From Coenobita brevimanus (Eukaryota > Arthropoda > Malacostraca > Decapoda > Coenobitidae): a stretch of DNA of 64,000 nucleotides. The stretch is taken from contig CM064715.1 in the NCBI GenBank assembly GCA_032717465.1, forward strand, positions 40,226,159 through 40,290,158, written 5' to 3'. Within the stretch, counting starts at the first letter, position 1. Each line of letters opens with the position of its first letter. Both the position numbers and the translations under genes were made by a program. Under the pieces are notes generated by a model. The model saw only the letters and a list, made by a program, of their open reading frames with translations, had not been told where the DNA came from and searched no databases. Shown piece after piece: positions 21,835 to 33,280 of the stretch.

Positions 21835-22580
21835 CAGTGGGGCACCAATTTTCGCGCCTAATTGGGTCCAAAAATAATGCGCGAAAGTGGAATTAGCGAA
21901 AATTGGGGCATTGTCTTTATGGCAAAAAGGCTAATTGGTTCCCGGTTATCCTAAAGTAACATCAGATTTTCATTTTCACTTGCAATACAGTACATCAAAT
22001 CACTATTGTACATTGCATTGTGAGATACAAACAATAAAAACTGTACAGTACACATTATATGAGGAGAAACATACCACAGAGACCAGGTTGAGGTGTTTAA
22101 TGGATGTTGGGGGTAAGTATCCGAGGCGCGTGGCGTGCTTATTTAGCCATGCCAGACGTATTGGCGCCACCTCTTGCTGCCTCTCTACCACTCTCTCTCT
22201 CTCTCTGCCTCCTCAGATGCAACTTGATGCAACACTTCCACTCTGTGCCGAGTTTCCCCCACACCACCAGGCCCTTTCCCCACACTACCAGGTATAGTAG
22301 AGGCCATTGAACCGTGAGAATCCAACACAATGGAGCTAGCACGCTCGTACACAATGGCGGGAATGGGTGGACAGAGTGTTGACATGACGTCATTCAAGAT
22401 GGCGGTGGGTTGCGGGCGGGCGGTGCAGGAAATTCAAAGTTCAAAATATTGTCCCAAACCCAAAATTTGTGCGCGAAAATCGATTTTTTTCAAGCGAAAG
22501 TGGAAGTTAGGGAATATTTGGTGCATGACGCGAAAGTGGATTCCGCGAATCCTGCTGTAGCGAAAGTTGGTGCACTACTG
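21835..22580. mobile_element. Non-autonomous pogo/mariner-like DNA transposon (746 bp)
   Basis: The left end CAGTGGGGCACCAATTTTCG and the right end (reverse complement) CAGTAGTGCACCAACTTTCG are matching terminal inverted repeats. Both are flanked by the dinucleotide TA (21,833-21,834 and 22,581-22,582), the usual target duplication of Tc1/mariner/pogo elements. Subterminal GCGAAAGTGGAA motifs recur at both ends, a style seen in pogo/Tigger elements. There is no transposase; the internal ORFs are short. Confidence 0.8.
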
Positions 22581-22582
22581 TA

Positions 22583-24355
22583 TTCTATTAGTCTGGGTGA
22601 GCTATTGGAGCCACAGGAATTAAGGGGTTATAATCCAGTAATACATCAATACTGCTTTTTTTCTAACATGGCTCTGATTTTCGTCTTTCTGCAAGTTATC
22701 TCATGTAGGTCAGTGGTAGGAAATGACGATGTTGCTGCCTGGTATAAGGAAGACAATATTTTGTTGAGCTGTGCGAAGGAACAGCTAAAGTAGTAGTTTT
22801 ACGAAGCTTTCAAGGCCAGCGTATATGCGGCTCTTAGTTATGAAATAGGCATGACTTTCCTTACTACTCAGATAGTCCTTCCAGCATGCCTGCACTTTGT
22901 TATCAGTTGGCATTATTTACTGGATTTAGAGATCTTGGGTTAGAAAATAAGTGCTGTAATATGAAGAAAACTCGCACTTCTTCCAGGCCCATTCACTTAT
23001 CAAAGTGGTCTACCTTATTAATCTTTTTCACCTGATATTTTTTCCTTGATTGGTAGTAAGATCGAAAGGAAACAAGAAGTCACAGCAAAAAGAATTAAGG
23101 TTTTGTGATAACATTTCAGAGTATTGTAATACAGACAGTGAAATAAACGACAACTGGGGGGGGGGGGATACTCTTCTGCTATACTTATCATATACTTGAA
23201 ACTTAAGATATTGTGATTAGGATGACTAATATTAATCTCTGTAATACGGAGACATCTTTCTTTAGTCATACCATCTCCAGACAAATTGGTCAGACGACGA
23301 GGGCACCCAAACAATGAAGTGGTTAATGAGGGCTACAGTATGTTTAACTCCTGCAGTTCTTGAAGTCTCCTCTGTAGAAAGTTCAAGAAGAAAAAGAAAA
23401 TTTAATCAAGAAATATGGACAAACGTACCTGTTTATGTATCAGAGTAAACTATATGATAAGCCTCTTCTGATAAATACATTCGGTGAAAAACTACTTCTG
23501 CATAACTAAAAAATCTGACTGTATAAACATTATTGCATCAGGAATTAGATAAACGGCAAAGTTATATAATACTTTATTAGACAGCTTCTGAAAATAAGAA
23601 TTGTAACACTAATTCCTAACGCCTCAAGTTTCCAAATAAAATATTAAAATATATTTAAAAGTTTATAAGTAAAAGCTGTAACATTCATTATCGCCTATGC
23701 ATTAAAATTAGTTATACCTTAAATCTATTAATCCCCCCACTATGATGATGTCTTCTGATATTTTCCTGTTGATACTTCCAAGCGACTTCAATGGCAGCAC
23801 AGGACTTCTCACATACAAAGCATAAATGAAGTCTATATAAAACACTTTCCATTTAAACTCTCTCTCTCTAAGGCATAATATTCTAGAAACAGCAAATATG
23901 TATTATACAAGACCACCAGATTCTAAGGGTTAAACCAACGTTCTCAAATAATAGATTTGTGACAGAACAAATATATAATTTTTCTAACTATTCCTACTGT
24001 TCCTACCGCTTTTTGTTCCGGACAATTGCGATTCCTCTATATATGTTTTTATTTTTGGAACTTGCCGTTCTTCTATTACTGCAATTTTCTCCACCTTGTG
24101 GATATGATTTTCCGAGTCTCCCCCTGTATGCAGTTTTACCCTTCAGTGCAATAATATTTTTATAGTTCATTCCATCTACCTCTAGAATACTTTATTCAGG
24201 TTAAGTAGAATCTCTCCTAGTCAGTGGGTTAATGAAGATCTCCTTCCCACTCTCCTCAGCCAAAATTTTATCCACCCATGGGGGATAGTTTGAAAATAGG
24301 AACATTGAAGTATAAATAACATTCATGGATTAAATTATGGAAATGTACTGCTCTC
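22583..24355. other. AT-rich non-coding DNA, presumed intergenic or intronic
   Basis: No supportable gene. Short remnants of a dispersed repeat are visible: GATGATGTCTTCTGATATTTTC near 23,740, and ACTTTATTCAGGTTAAGTAG with GTGGGTTAATGAAG near 24,190-24,232. The same texts occur near 18,170, 25,875, 34,860 and 59,210. A G12 run lies at 23,157-23,168. Confidence 0.4.
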
Positions 24356-24359
24356 CCAT

Positions 24360-25044
24360 CAATGTTCTTTACACTGTTCTTCCTGTCCTGCGCAGCTTTT
24401 GCTCTACTGATCTTCCCGTTGAAGCTTCTATGGCTGCATGTTTTTGTTTGTAGTCGGGAGTGCTCTGAGTGGAGGTTTTTCCACCTTGCTGTTTTGTTAA
24501 CACTTATGTCTTCCTCGTCCTTGCTCTGCTACTTTTATTTTATTTTGTTTTATTTTCTTTCTTTCTTTCTTTCTTTATTTATTTGCTCTTGCAGAGCTTT
24601 ACTTTACACTTTATGCTCCCTGTCCTGTGCTACTTCTACTATTCTTCCCACTTTCAGAGCTGTACTTCACACTTTTCTCCCTGCCATGTGCTGCTATTCC
24701 ACATTTCTCCTCATTCTCGTTCATGTGTCTGCGGCAGCTGAAGTTCTTGCTGGTAATTTGGAGATACCTTTGGGGTTTCTTTTGTCCTCCCTTTTGTTCT
24801 ACTCTGTCACCTGTTTTCGTTCCAGTGACTGTAGATGCTGGTTTTCTTACTGGGGATTGGTAGACTTGTTAGTGGTTCCTCTTGTCCCCTCTTTTGTCCT
24901 ATTGTTCTTCCCTTTCCCTTCCTCAAGCCGTAGCTGTTCAAGTTCTTCCTGGTAGAACGAAGTGTTTTAAGTGGGTGCCTGTTCTGCCTGCTCTGTTCTA
25001 TATTCTATACACCAGTGATCTCCCTGCCTTGTTGCGATGTCTTC
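24360..25044. repeat. Pyrimidine-rich degenerate repeat downstream of gene A stop
   Basis: Texts such as GCAGCTGAAGTTCTTGCTGG (24,735), GTAGCTGTTCAAGTTCTTCC (24,931) and the coding GAAGTTGCTCAAGTTCGTGT (25,080) look like drifting copies of one unit. On the minus strand the one at 24,931 reads EELEQLRLEEGKGR, close to the ELEQLQLQAR text of gene A. It may be decayed C-terminal repeat of that gene. The 197-codon hydrophobic ORF on the plus strand is its antisense. Confidence 0.4.
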
Positions 25045-25256
25045 TTACAAGTATTCTTCCACTTCTCGTGCCTGTAACTGAAGTTGCTCAAGTTCGTGTT
25101 GCTCGTGTGGAGTGTCTGGAGCGGTGCCTGACTGTTGTCTAACCCTCCTTCTGTTCCTCACCCTCCTGGCCAGCCACTCGTCGACCGGAGGGATGAGGCC
25201 AGGCAGCCATCTGTGCAGGTACCACCATCCGAGGAAGAGCAGTCTCTCGCTCACAC
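25045..25256 (-). CDS. Gene A exon 2: unidentified membrane-protein family
   Basis: The exon starts after a polypyrimidine tract and CAG (25,257-25,259). The first two bases GT complete the Gly codon left open by exon 1 (phase 1). It continues VSERLLFLGWWYLHRWLPG, then LIPPVDEWLARRV, basic NRRRVRQQ, and a Gln/Glu/His tail ending EVEEYL and TAA. The WW.LH....P...PPV.E pattern is shared with gene B exon 2 at 43,356-43,615, which also has the same intron position and phase. This segment is residues 78-146 of a 146-residue product. I do not recognise the family. Confidence 0.6.
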
Positions 25257-25534
25257 CTGTTTGGAGAGAAATAGATTACAATAAAACAACTAAGATTAAA
25301 ATAAGATAAATTAGAACAAATCTGCTTAGCAAAGCAAATAAATCTCCAGTTCAAAAACTCATCCCCTCAAAAGCTGAACAATACTGCTCGGCGAAAGCAT
25401 GAATTGAATTATGCCATCTTAGTTAAGACATTAAGGACTACACTGTACACCAGACCACACACTTAGAATATACTGATCCTTCCATTCTTGACATTTTCTT
25501 TTTATTATTTCTATCTTCATACACTTTTATTCAA

Positions 25535-25735
25535 AGGTGGTAGGTGGGGGTGCCCGTCATCCACTCACTTGATGTAATGCTGCCTACTTCTTCCTTCATC
25601 TATATGATTCTTTTTCTGTACCTATCCTCCTCTCTTCCTATATCTCCCATCCTTCATGTCACTACTACTCTTCCTTCCACTATAGGTGGCTCTATACTGA
25701 GTGACAAGGCAAATGTATTACTATGTATTACGTTT
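25535..25735 (+). repeat. Truncated copy of SINE family 1
   Basis: Starts GGTGGTAGGTGGGGGTGCCC, has CCACTCACTTGATGTAATGC and later GGTGGCTCTATACTGAGTGA. These match the 5-prime body of the copies at 47,092-47,552 and 62,110-62,455. The tRNA-like part is missing. Confidence 0.6.
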
Positions 25736-26439
25736 AATGTGTCTGTATACAGAGGGCGTTGGGAGTGAGGGCCGTTATGTGCTTGATTAGGTGTGCAGGG
25801 AGGTGGGGGGGTATGTGCTTGGTCAGGTGGAGGGTTACAACAGAGTAGCGTTGCCTATGTTTCTTGTTGCTGCTATCAGACTATTTTATTCAGCTTAAGA
25901 GGCCTTGTTGTGTAAGGGATTAATCAAAATTGAATCTGCTCCTTCCAGTTCAAGTCTTTCCCAAGCTGAATATAATCATCTGAAGATGTCAGGAATAAAA
26001 AGAAATAATCGTTTTGGGATGAACCTGACTCAGCCTAACCTAACACAACTTCGTCATCTTCAGTCATGGTTATATTGTCTTATTCAGAATTCAGTAAGAA
26101 TTAATGTCAACTGCACTTACACTACCTGAAAGTTGAAGATAATGATTTTCTGGCTACAATAACAGCAATAGAAGAGTTAAGCTAAAGAGATTCTAGCTTT
26201 ATATCTGATTCATAAAAAGAATAAGGAGGACTGTATATAATAGTTTAAAGGCAAAAATATTGTGGGAAAAAAAAAAGTAAATAAAATTATGCACGTAGCA
26301 ACAGACTGAACCAAAGAAACAGAAGACCAATGAAAAAACGACGAATTAAACAATTAACCAACAAGAACAATAAAAACCAAGTAGCACTGAGGGTAACACT
26401 CCCACCCTACAGTTGGCCTGATGATAAAGTATTTGACTC

Positions 26440-26905
26440 TGCCTTTTGACCATGGCCGTAGACGGATTTTTGGAATTCAATTCCTTCATCATTACCAGAC
26501 CTTCAACCTTTCCATCATGACTGGTCCAAATTGAATCTAACTGTTCGAGTTGTCTTCCCTAGCTCCCTCGACCTTTGACCAATTGTTCTCGAAGTAGCAT
26601 CTCTTCATTCTTGGCTGACACTCAGTTCTTCCAAGTCTGGACCATATTGAATCAAAACTGCTCGAGTTTCTGAGTCCAACCTTTGACCTTGACCTCTGAC
26701 TGATTGTTCTCAAAATCGAATATTCTTGACTTTATCATTCCATTAAGTTTGGCCAAAACTGGATGAAAGTTTCTCAAGCTGAACTTGTCGTATAAACCTA
26801 GCTTTTGACCTATTCTCAAAAACAAAATGTTAGCTCCTGGAAAGACCCTCGAAACTTCCATCATGCTTTGTCCAAATCTGATTAAAAGTTACATAGTTCA
26901 CACAA
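26440..26905. repeat. Degenerate tandem repeat rich in TTTGACC
   Basis: Repeated texts CCAACCTTTGACCTTGACC, GACTGATTGTTCTC / GACCAATTGTTCTCGAA and GTCTGGACCATATTGAATC / GGTCCAAATTGAATC recur every ~100-120 bp. No ORF of interest. Confidence 0.65.
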
Positions 26906-27094
26906 ACAGAACGACATACGCCAGGCAAAGCGTAATACATAGTACAGTGCGTGCAGCTGTTAAAATTTAACAAGAGAAAGAACACCTTTCATAGCGGCAC
27001 CCATCCCTGCAATATTGTAAGGGAAAGAAAAAATTATTTATCGGAGCGGTGGAGAGGCAAACCCAGCGAATCCCATCTTCTATATACTCTTGTC

Positions 27095-27995
27095 TTGGTG
27101 AAGTTCTACTGAGCAAAATGTGGTGTATCTACATAAAAACTATGGCTTTGTTTCCCCTGGGGGCATTCCCCTTCTGTGAAGGGTGGCCATCAATGGTCTT
27201 ACTCTGCCAAAAATGTGGCAGAAGTGAACGGCTACCAATATGCAAAATTTGGATTTTCTTGGTTAAAAAGCATGACCGTACATAGAATTATACCAAGATC
27301 CACGGGCGCCTTTTCACCCCAATCCGGGAATGACCACTGGGGTCTCAGCCTACCTAAAGTGTAGCCCCAGCGAAGATCTACCATTGCGCATAATTTCATA
27401 TCCACGGGTTAAAAATTATGGCACTCCCTCCTGGGGCCCTTCTCTACCTTTGGAGAATGGTAATCGTGGGCCCCAGCCCGCTAAAGCGTTACAGGAGTAA
27501 ACTCCTACCGATATGCAAAATTGCATATTCCGACGTTAAAAAATACAGCCATGCATAAGGCCTTCACAGAGGCCCTTCCCTTCCCCTGTCAGTTGCGACA
27601 CCTGATTGTTCCACCCTTATCAAAACATGGCCAAGGGTGAAACTCTATTAAAATGCAAAATTTCAGGTCCTTTATTTAAAGACTTTGGCCATGCATAACA
27701 ACTTTTGGCTGACACCAATAGGGGCCTCCGCGGTGGGGGGGGGGGTCAGCTCTCGCGGGTCACACCATATTTATAACCTGACGCAAGTGAAACTCCATAA
27801 ATTAGGCAAAAATTCGTGTTCCTAGGTAAATAATTGGCCATTACGTAACCGTTTAGGTGGGACACCTAGGGGTCACCTCCTCTATGAGGGGGGGGGAGGC
27901 CTTCGGGAACCCACCTGCCTTAAACCGTGCTCGTGGGGGAGGTCTACCACTGTGCACGATTTCATTTTCCTAACACTCCTTCTATAAAGACTGGA
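27095..27995. repeat. Seven-copy degenerate tandem repeat, ~140-bp unit
   Basis: The unit core (GTGAAACTCTACCAATATGC, AAAATTTCATATTCCT, GTTAAAAAYTATGGCCATGC) appears at about 27,100, 27,218, 27,368, 27,497, 27,638, 27,786 and 27,938. Each is followed by a G/C-rich GGGGCCTTCCC-type segment. Spacing varies between ~120 and 150 bp and the copies are strongly diverged, so the array is old. Confidence 0.75.
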
Positions 27996-29362
27996 CCCCT
28001 TTCTTCAAGAAAGTACGGTAACTCAGTGGGTGAGGGAGTGACACAGTTGGGGACAATTACTATATTTGGCTGCCCCTGTGGGCGTGGCAATAACACCCAG
28101 CTTTCTTATAGCAGGCTTCTTACGAAACAGGTCAACACAATAATTAAAAGAGCTGCCAAGCTGTTTATTGCTGGACCCTTGAGGACTCTTAGTATAAAAT
28201 GGAACAAAAGAGCCTAAGATACGTTAAAGAGTCTGTTCTTTAAGTGACTTCGTATTCATAAACACATTTTAAGGTATTTATAAAATTTTGAATTTAAATA
28301 TCTTGGTAAATATGACTCATATCGCACAGAAATAACACCTAGCATCCAGTTAGACTCGGGAAAGATTGCATCAGCCACCCCTGGGGCCTTCAGTTTGATC
28401 TCGTTCTTGCCTGGCTATTGGTTGGCCCCTTCCGCTAGCAGAATCAGGATATTAGGATTTCGTCTAACCAGGGTAGGAATTTATCACTGGGCTGAATTCT
28501 GAATGTCCTAGCAAGAGTCGTACCACGTCTCTCATTGCATTTTAATTTATGAATTACATCTCATCATTCTCTTATAATCTAATAAAATCTTTATTTCGCA
28601 TCGATAACATACAAGCAGATACTTTGGTATTATAAACAAACTAAGAGATGTTATGAATCTCCAAATCATTTTAGAAAACGCCCCATGTTCTGACGCAAAT
28701 TGTCAGATCGTGTGGGTCTGCCAGAGTGTAACAAAAAAAAAAAAAAAAAAAAATGGTCCACGTTCTGGACACTTTTTTCTTAAATGGAAGATATGATTAA
28801 AGTCACAGTGAGAAAAGAAATGCCTGGAACGTATTCCTGTGAAAAGTGGTGGTGTTCTTCCACTTTTCATTCTAGCTTTCATGATCGGACAATTTGTGTC
28901 AATATACAAGGTTCGCCTACTCTGTGACAAAGCCTTTTCTCATCATCAATATTCGTCTTCTCCACCTCAAAAGAATATAAAATACAGACAGGAACACGGT
29001 GAAATAAAGACAGGAACACTGGTTGGTTGGTTAGGTTTGTCACGGGTGATAGTTACATGGGTAAACTTCTTAATGTTGGATGAATTACACCCATACGTGT
29101 AACAGTTCTTCATTCAGAAAACAAAATTGCTGAATTAGAAATATTTCCATATGCCGGTTAAAGTTATCTTCTTGAAGAATATGGTAAAGGAAGAAAACTA
29201 TTACTCATCAACAACGTCCCTTCACGTCATGCTGAATTAAAAAAAAAAAAAAAAATGGAACCCGATGCACTATGAAAGCAATGTGTATAAACAGGAAGAA
29301 CTAGCTGGTTGGGTGAATGGGGCATGGATTGGAGTCACAGGGGACAACTTAATATTACTCAC

Positions 29363-29591
29363 CAGCAATGTTTCTCCATCGCATGATGATGTAAAGGACG
29401 AACAGGAACCCGATGTATCCTGCGAGAGGAAGATGCAAGACGGTCCATTGGTGGGCTGGGTTGGTTTCTTGGGTGGTTGTGGGAGTCACCGAGGAGGTTA
29501 ACTGATTTGGCCTCCAACTGCTGCTGCTGCTGGTGCTCCCCTTCCCTCTCCCATGCCCGTTATGTACACCCTCATGTTGTTTTCCTTCCAT
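29363..29591 (-). CDS. Gene A exon 1: N-terminus and membrane segment
   Basis: ATG at 29,591-29,589 in good context (GTTATGG). It is preceded by a possible acceptor TTTTTCACAG, so a 5-prime UTR exon may exist upstream. The exon reads MEGKQHEGVHNGHGRGKG, a Ser/Thr/Pro-rich linker, then a hydrophobic segment at about residues 51-70 (LPLAGYIGFLFVLYIIM) and the basic RWRN. It stops after 229 nt at a strong donor (GCTG|GTGAGT), leaving phase 1. The product with exon 2 would be 146 residues: a small membrane protein with an exposed charged C-tail. There is no cleavable signal peptide, so a type II or tail-anchored-like topology is inferred. Confidence 0.6.
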
Positions 29592-30129
29592 AACTTTATC
29601 TGCTGTGAAAAAGGCTTAAATTAATGCCGATCGACTACACAAGTCATTAACTCCTCTGTCCAGTGACGTATTAAATGATTCTTGATATCTTCAGACGATT
29701 TTCTTCTACTGATAAAGGTTTCTTGTAACGATGGTCCTAACTTCTCTTGCTCCAAGTCTTTCAGATGAATAGGCCATACATTTCTGGGAATATTTTTCCT
29801 TTCGGATAAGTACGAGTTTGGTGATTAAATAAGTTTTTTTCTTTATTGTGAATCATTTGATTTGACCCTCGTATCGTGTGTTATAATTCAGGTGAAAAAA
29901 AAAGAAAAAGAAAAAGAATATTTTTCTTTTATCCAAACCTAAACCCATCTTCTTTAACCGAGGATTTCATCCCCAGACCCTCCAAACGAATTTAGCCTCA
30001 CCTGAACAGCCCAGGCGCACCTAAAAGAAAAGGAGACTACTAAATCAGTGGTTTAGAGCATTAATTTAACCTTAAAGAAGCAAGCTATATCGCATCAAAC
30101 TTGAGGCGGGTTTCGCGACGTTGGAAATT

Positions 30130-30560
30130 AACATATTTTTTGCCAGTTCGGACCACGGGTATTGCCTATGGGGCTGATGACATTTTCGGGAGCACCGAAA
30201 CTCAGTGCGAAATTAAATCGATTGAGATTAGGCAAGATTAGTCAGTGTTGCTCCAGATGTATTTTGATATCTTCTTGGTAATGATTTCTACATACTGTAA
30301 ATACACCAGCGTCTCGGCTTCTCAGATGAATGTAGCCGCTTGTGGTGACGTAAACAATACAGTGGACACTAGCCTAAAGTAAGTGATATGGATGGACGAG
30401 TTAACACTGCGTGATAACATGAAGTGGAACATATGAATACACGATCAGCTAATTTGTTGTTCCGGCAACACTCTTCATATTCATTATTATCTTCAAAATG
30501 GGCCAAAATTTGTTTTTACGTACAATTCTCGCCAAAACCCGCCTCTAACATAATCTCGTG
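30130..30560 (+). repeat. Dispersed duplicated segment, copy 1 (partner 39,890-40,270)
   Basis: Shares GGAGCACCGAAACTCAGT..., AAGATTAGTCAGT, ACAGTGGACACTAGCCTAA, GGATGG, ACACTCTTCATATTCA and TTCTCGCCAAAACCCGCC with the partner, in the same orientation 9.7 kb away. No coding potential is seen in either copy. Confidence 0.65.
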
Positions 30561-31420
30561 TAGCTTAACTTACACATCTCGTATCACCAATTTCGGAGGA
30601 AATATTATGAGAAAAGTTGCTGCTACTGACAAGAAGACCACACAGAAGAGACACAAGACGGAGTACTCTGTGTTTGTCCGTTAAAAAAAAAAAAATGATA
30701 GCAAGATTTAGAAACTAAAATTATAGGATGAAAGAGATTAATGCAGACTCTCAGTTTTTGATAAGTCGTAGTCTTCTCCACACTGCCATACGCAACCGTT
30801 GAATTTAATTTCCAGGTTTCTATGTAAGTTTTAAGTACTAATAAGCAGAGGAAAAGAAGATCCAACCGTAAGGCCGTATGGTTGGTCCAGAGATCGAACT
30901 GGGGACTTTTCGGTTGATGGAGTATACTTCTGTTGAATGTCATCTCGGTTCACTTGTGCAATCCGTCCATTGAGTATTTACCTTAATTAAGAAAAGAATA
31001 AATGATAACCTGCCCAAATTTATAAAATTTCAAAGTTCAAGTTACACAAATAAGTTCACATTCATATTCCACATTTCACCAACTCCATTCTGCATTTTGA
31101 AGCATGCTTAATAGTTTATGGTAATTTTATCTTTTCAGCCCATACAGCTTGGCGATGTTTTTTTCTGTTTAAGTTTAGTTTGATTTTAATTCCTATTTCC
31201 GTCGGAAATTACCAGCTTTTGCGATATGCCACCCACCCTGATTCCTAGATATAAAGTAGTACCATTGGGATCGGGGTTTTAGGTAGGGGAAAACAGGACA
31301 AATGTTCTCATTTCCCACCTATACTCAGCTAGAAATCCCTCGAATCACGTAAAAACCAAAGGAAATCCATACATTTTCAGGTAATCCTTACGGAGACATG
31401 GGACCACCACATTATTTAGC

Positions 31421-31680
31421 CAGGTAGATGAAGTCGATGGTCATTATTTTCGTACGAAATGTATGTTTGTGTCTGTGTGGAAAACTCAAATCTCATAAAC
31501 TACTAATTGTAGAAGGAAAAGTATTTAATAACAGTTGTTTAGAGTCACAGGTAGAAGAAGTCCTTGGCCATTGTTTTTGTACGAAATGTATGCGTGTGTG
31601 TCAGTGTCGAATAATCATATCTCAGAAAGTATTGATTGTAGAAGGAAAAGTTACCAGTAAAAGATGTTTAGAGTCAGCTT
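31421..31680. repeat. Two-copy tandem repeat, 127-bp unit
   Basis: ATGGTCATTATTTTCGTACG ... GAAATGTATG ... AATCTCATAAACTACTAATT ... GTAGAAGGAAAAGTA ... TGTTTAGAGTCA is repeated at 31,548 with ~15% differences. The ORF across both copies follows from the period not being disrupted and is not taken as a gene. Confidence 0.75.
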
Positions 31681-32019
31681 GAGCTCACATGTCACTCAAC
31701 CAGCACTGGGAGTCATCCAGGATGGCTACATAAAGATCAAGTTTTCATCTAACGATATTATTAGTCTACCTGGCTCACAGATGACGGGTAGTCTTGTTCA
31801 GTCTTATTTCTCTTTGCTTTAGGTCTTCATGGGATTCTTTGTATTATCTTATTCAAATTTTGATGTCTTATTTTTTTAAGTGGTAAAAAGCTTTTAAAAA
31901 GCTGTGCTTGTTTATAATCCCAAGAGACGCCGAAGACAGAGGGACGCCATCTTGAGGTGAGCAAAGACTAATGGCCACCACCTTAGTACGCCATTTCTTA
32001 ACGAATTACCCTTATCAGT

Positions 32020-32285
32020 GCCTGTTTATCCAAACCTAACCTAAATTTTCGTAACTTAACGCAACCTTATTTATCCTAACCAAACAACGTATTTTATGGG
32101 AACTTAAACATATCCTAGCCTAACCTAAAATATCCCTTATGTTATCATATTTTCTTTCTTTACTGATTTGATCCTCTTTATACTCGAAAGCGCACTTCTG
32201 TACACCTTAAAGTCACAATGAACTCTAAAGTAGGTAAAAAATGTTAATTTTTAAGAGGTGGTGCTATGTATCCTTACGGAGCACC
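32020..32285. repeat. Dispersed duplicated segment (partner 45,955-46,185)
   Basis: Shares TTTATCCTAACC, CTAACCAAACA-CGTA, GATCCTCTTTATACTCGA, GCACTTCTGTACACC and TTTAAGAGGTGGTGCTATGT with the partner, same orientation. Contains AACCTAACCT motifs. A weaker third relic is at 32,290-32,500. Confidence 0.6.
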
Positions 32286-33095
32286 CATTTCCAATCTATT
32301 TTTTTTTTTTTCTTTTTAGGTGGAAATACGAAAAACGAGCGCACAACAACCAGTCGTTTTAGGTATTAACCAATCTTGACCTCATTTTGCCTAACATGGA
32401 GGTGAGTAATTCAAGTCTAAACGGGATTTTTAAAGGTAGGAAAAAAAGGGAATAACGATCAGCTGTTTCAGGCATTAACCTACCTTGACCCACCTTTACA
32501 TATACAGTATAGCTCTGAGGCGAGGCATTCGAACCAAACCAGATCCAATTCAAACCTTACCTTAGTCCTCAGAATCAATGCCAGCCTTGTTATTCTAAAA
32601 CTTTACTGAAAAACGATCGCCGGAATGGTAAAGCACCTATTACAAGGGAAGACTGACTTGAAATTAAACAGGAACTTTGACAGCGACAACTCCGTCTTTG
32701 ACAAGTTGTAGTAAATGATGTGCCAAATCCCTGACCGTCAACTGGTTATTTCTGAAGATGCCGCGTAGTGGCGTCACCGACAACACAGTCAACATGGAAG
32801 CGGGGAGTGTGATGGAGGACACTAATACAGAATGCATGTGTTATTTGTTAGCGCTATACCTCCGTTAGTACTACTGTCCGACGGAAGTGTCACTGAAGAG
32901 TGTTTATACAGAAAGATCTAACTATAGAACACCCCTCAAATAACCGAATCGAGAATGGGGTGAAAGGAGAATAATACCTTGTTCAAGGCTGACTACGTAA
33001 CCACATGACTCAGTTTTATATTTCAAAATCTCAAAGCCAATCTGTTTAGCATTTTTCGTAGTCTTCACAGGTTTGGTAAAGAAACTAGGTAACAT
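32286..33095. other. No gene seen
   Basis: Ordinary sequence with a T14-rich run at 32,301. It holds repeated texts AGTCGTTTTAGGTATTAACC and AGCTGTTTCAGGCATTAACC, which suggest a short local duplication (~130 bp apart). Confidence 0.4.
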
Positions 33096-33099
33096 TACT

Positions 33100-33280
33100 A
33101 CCCTTCTCGAGGTGGAATGGCCAGGTATTAACCAACCATAATTAAGAATATTCAGAGATTTTTACTAGTTTACACTTCTGATGGCACTGCAAACATATCC
33201 AATCCCTCGTTGGAAATTCGAACCTGTGCGTAAGTCACCCCATATAACAACCTTGAACTATCAGGCTACCAGGATAAAAC
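33100..33280 (-). repeat. tRNA-like SINE head (minus strand)
   Basis: Reading down from 33,280 the minus strand gives GGTAGCCTGATAGTTCAAGG (box A-like) and GCACAGGTTCGAATTTCC (box B, GGTTCGAAT) about 30 bases later. A non-tRNA body follows. It does not fold as an intact tRNA gene by eye. Confidence 0.45.

Larger units (their letters stand above)
25257..29362 (-). other. Gene A intron (inferred, ~4.1 kb)
   Basis: Donor G|GTGAGT at 29,363/29,362 and acceptor TCTCTCCAAACAG at 25,257. It contains a SINE fragment, the TTTGACC tract, the ~140-bp tandem repeats and ordinary AT-rich DNA (poly-A at 28,733-28,753 and a second at 29,240). Confidence 0.5.

Noticed and set aside
24362..24955. 197-codon hydrophobic plus-strand ORF (possible membrane protein)
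   Set aside because: Hydrophobicity follows from a pyrimidine-rich degenerate repeat; the conserved reading is on the minus strand at gene A.
30860..30945. Further tRNA-like SINE head (CCCAGTTCGATCTCTGG on the minus strand)
   Set aside because: Only a box B-like text is visible; no convincing box A or second copy in the window.
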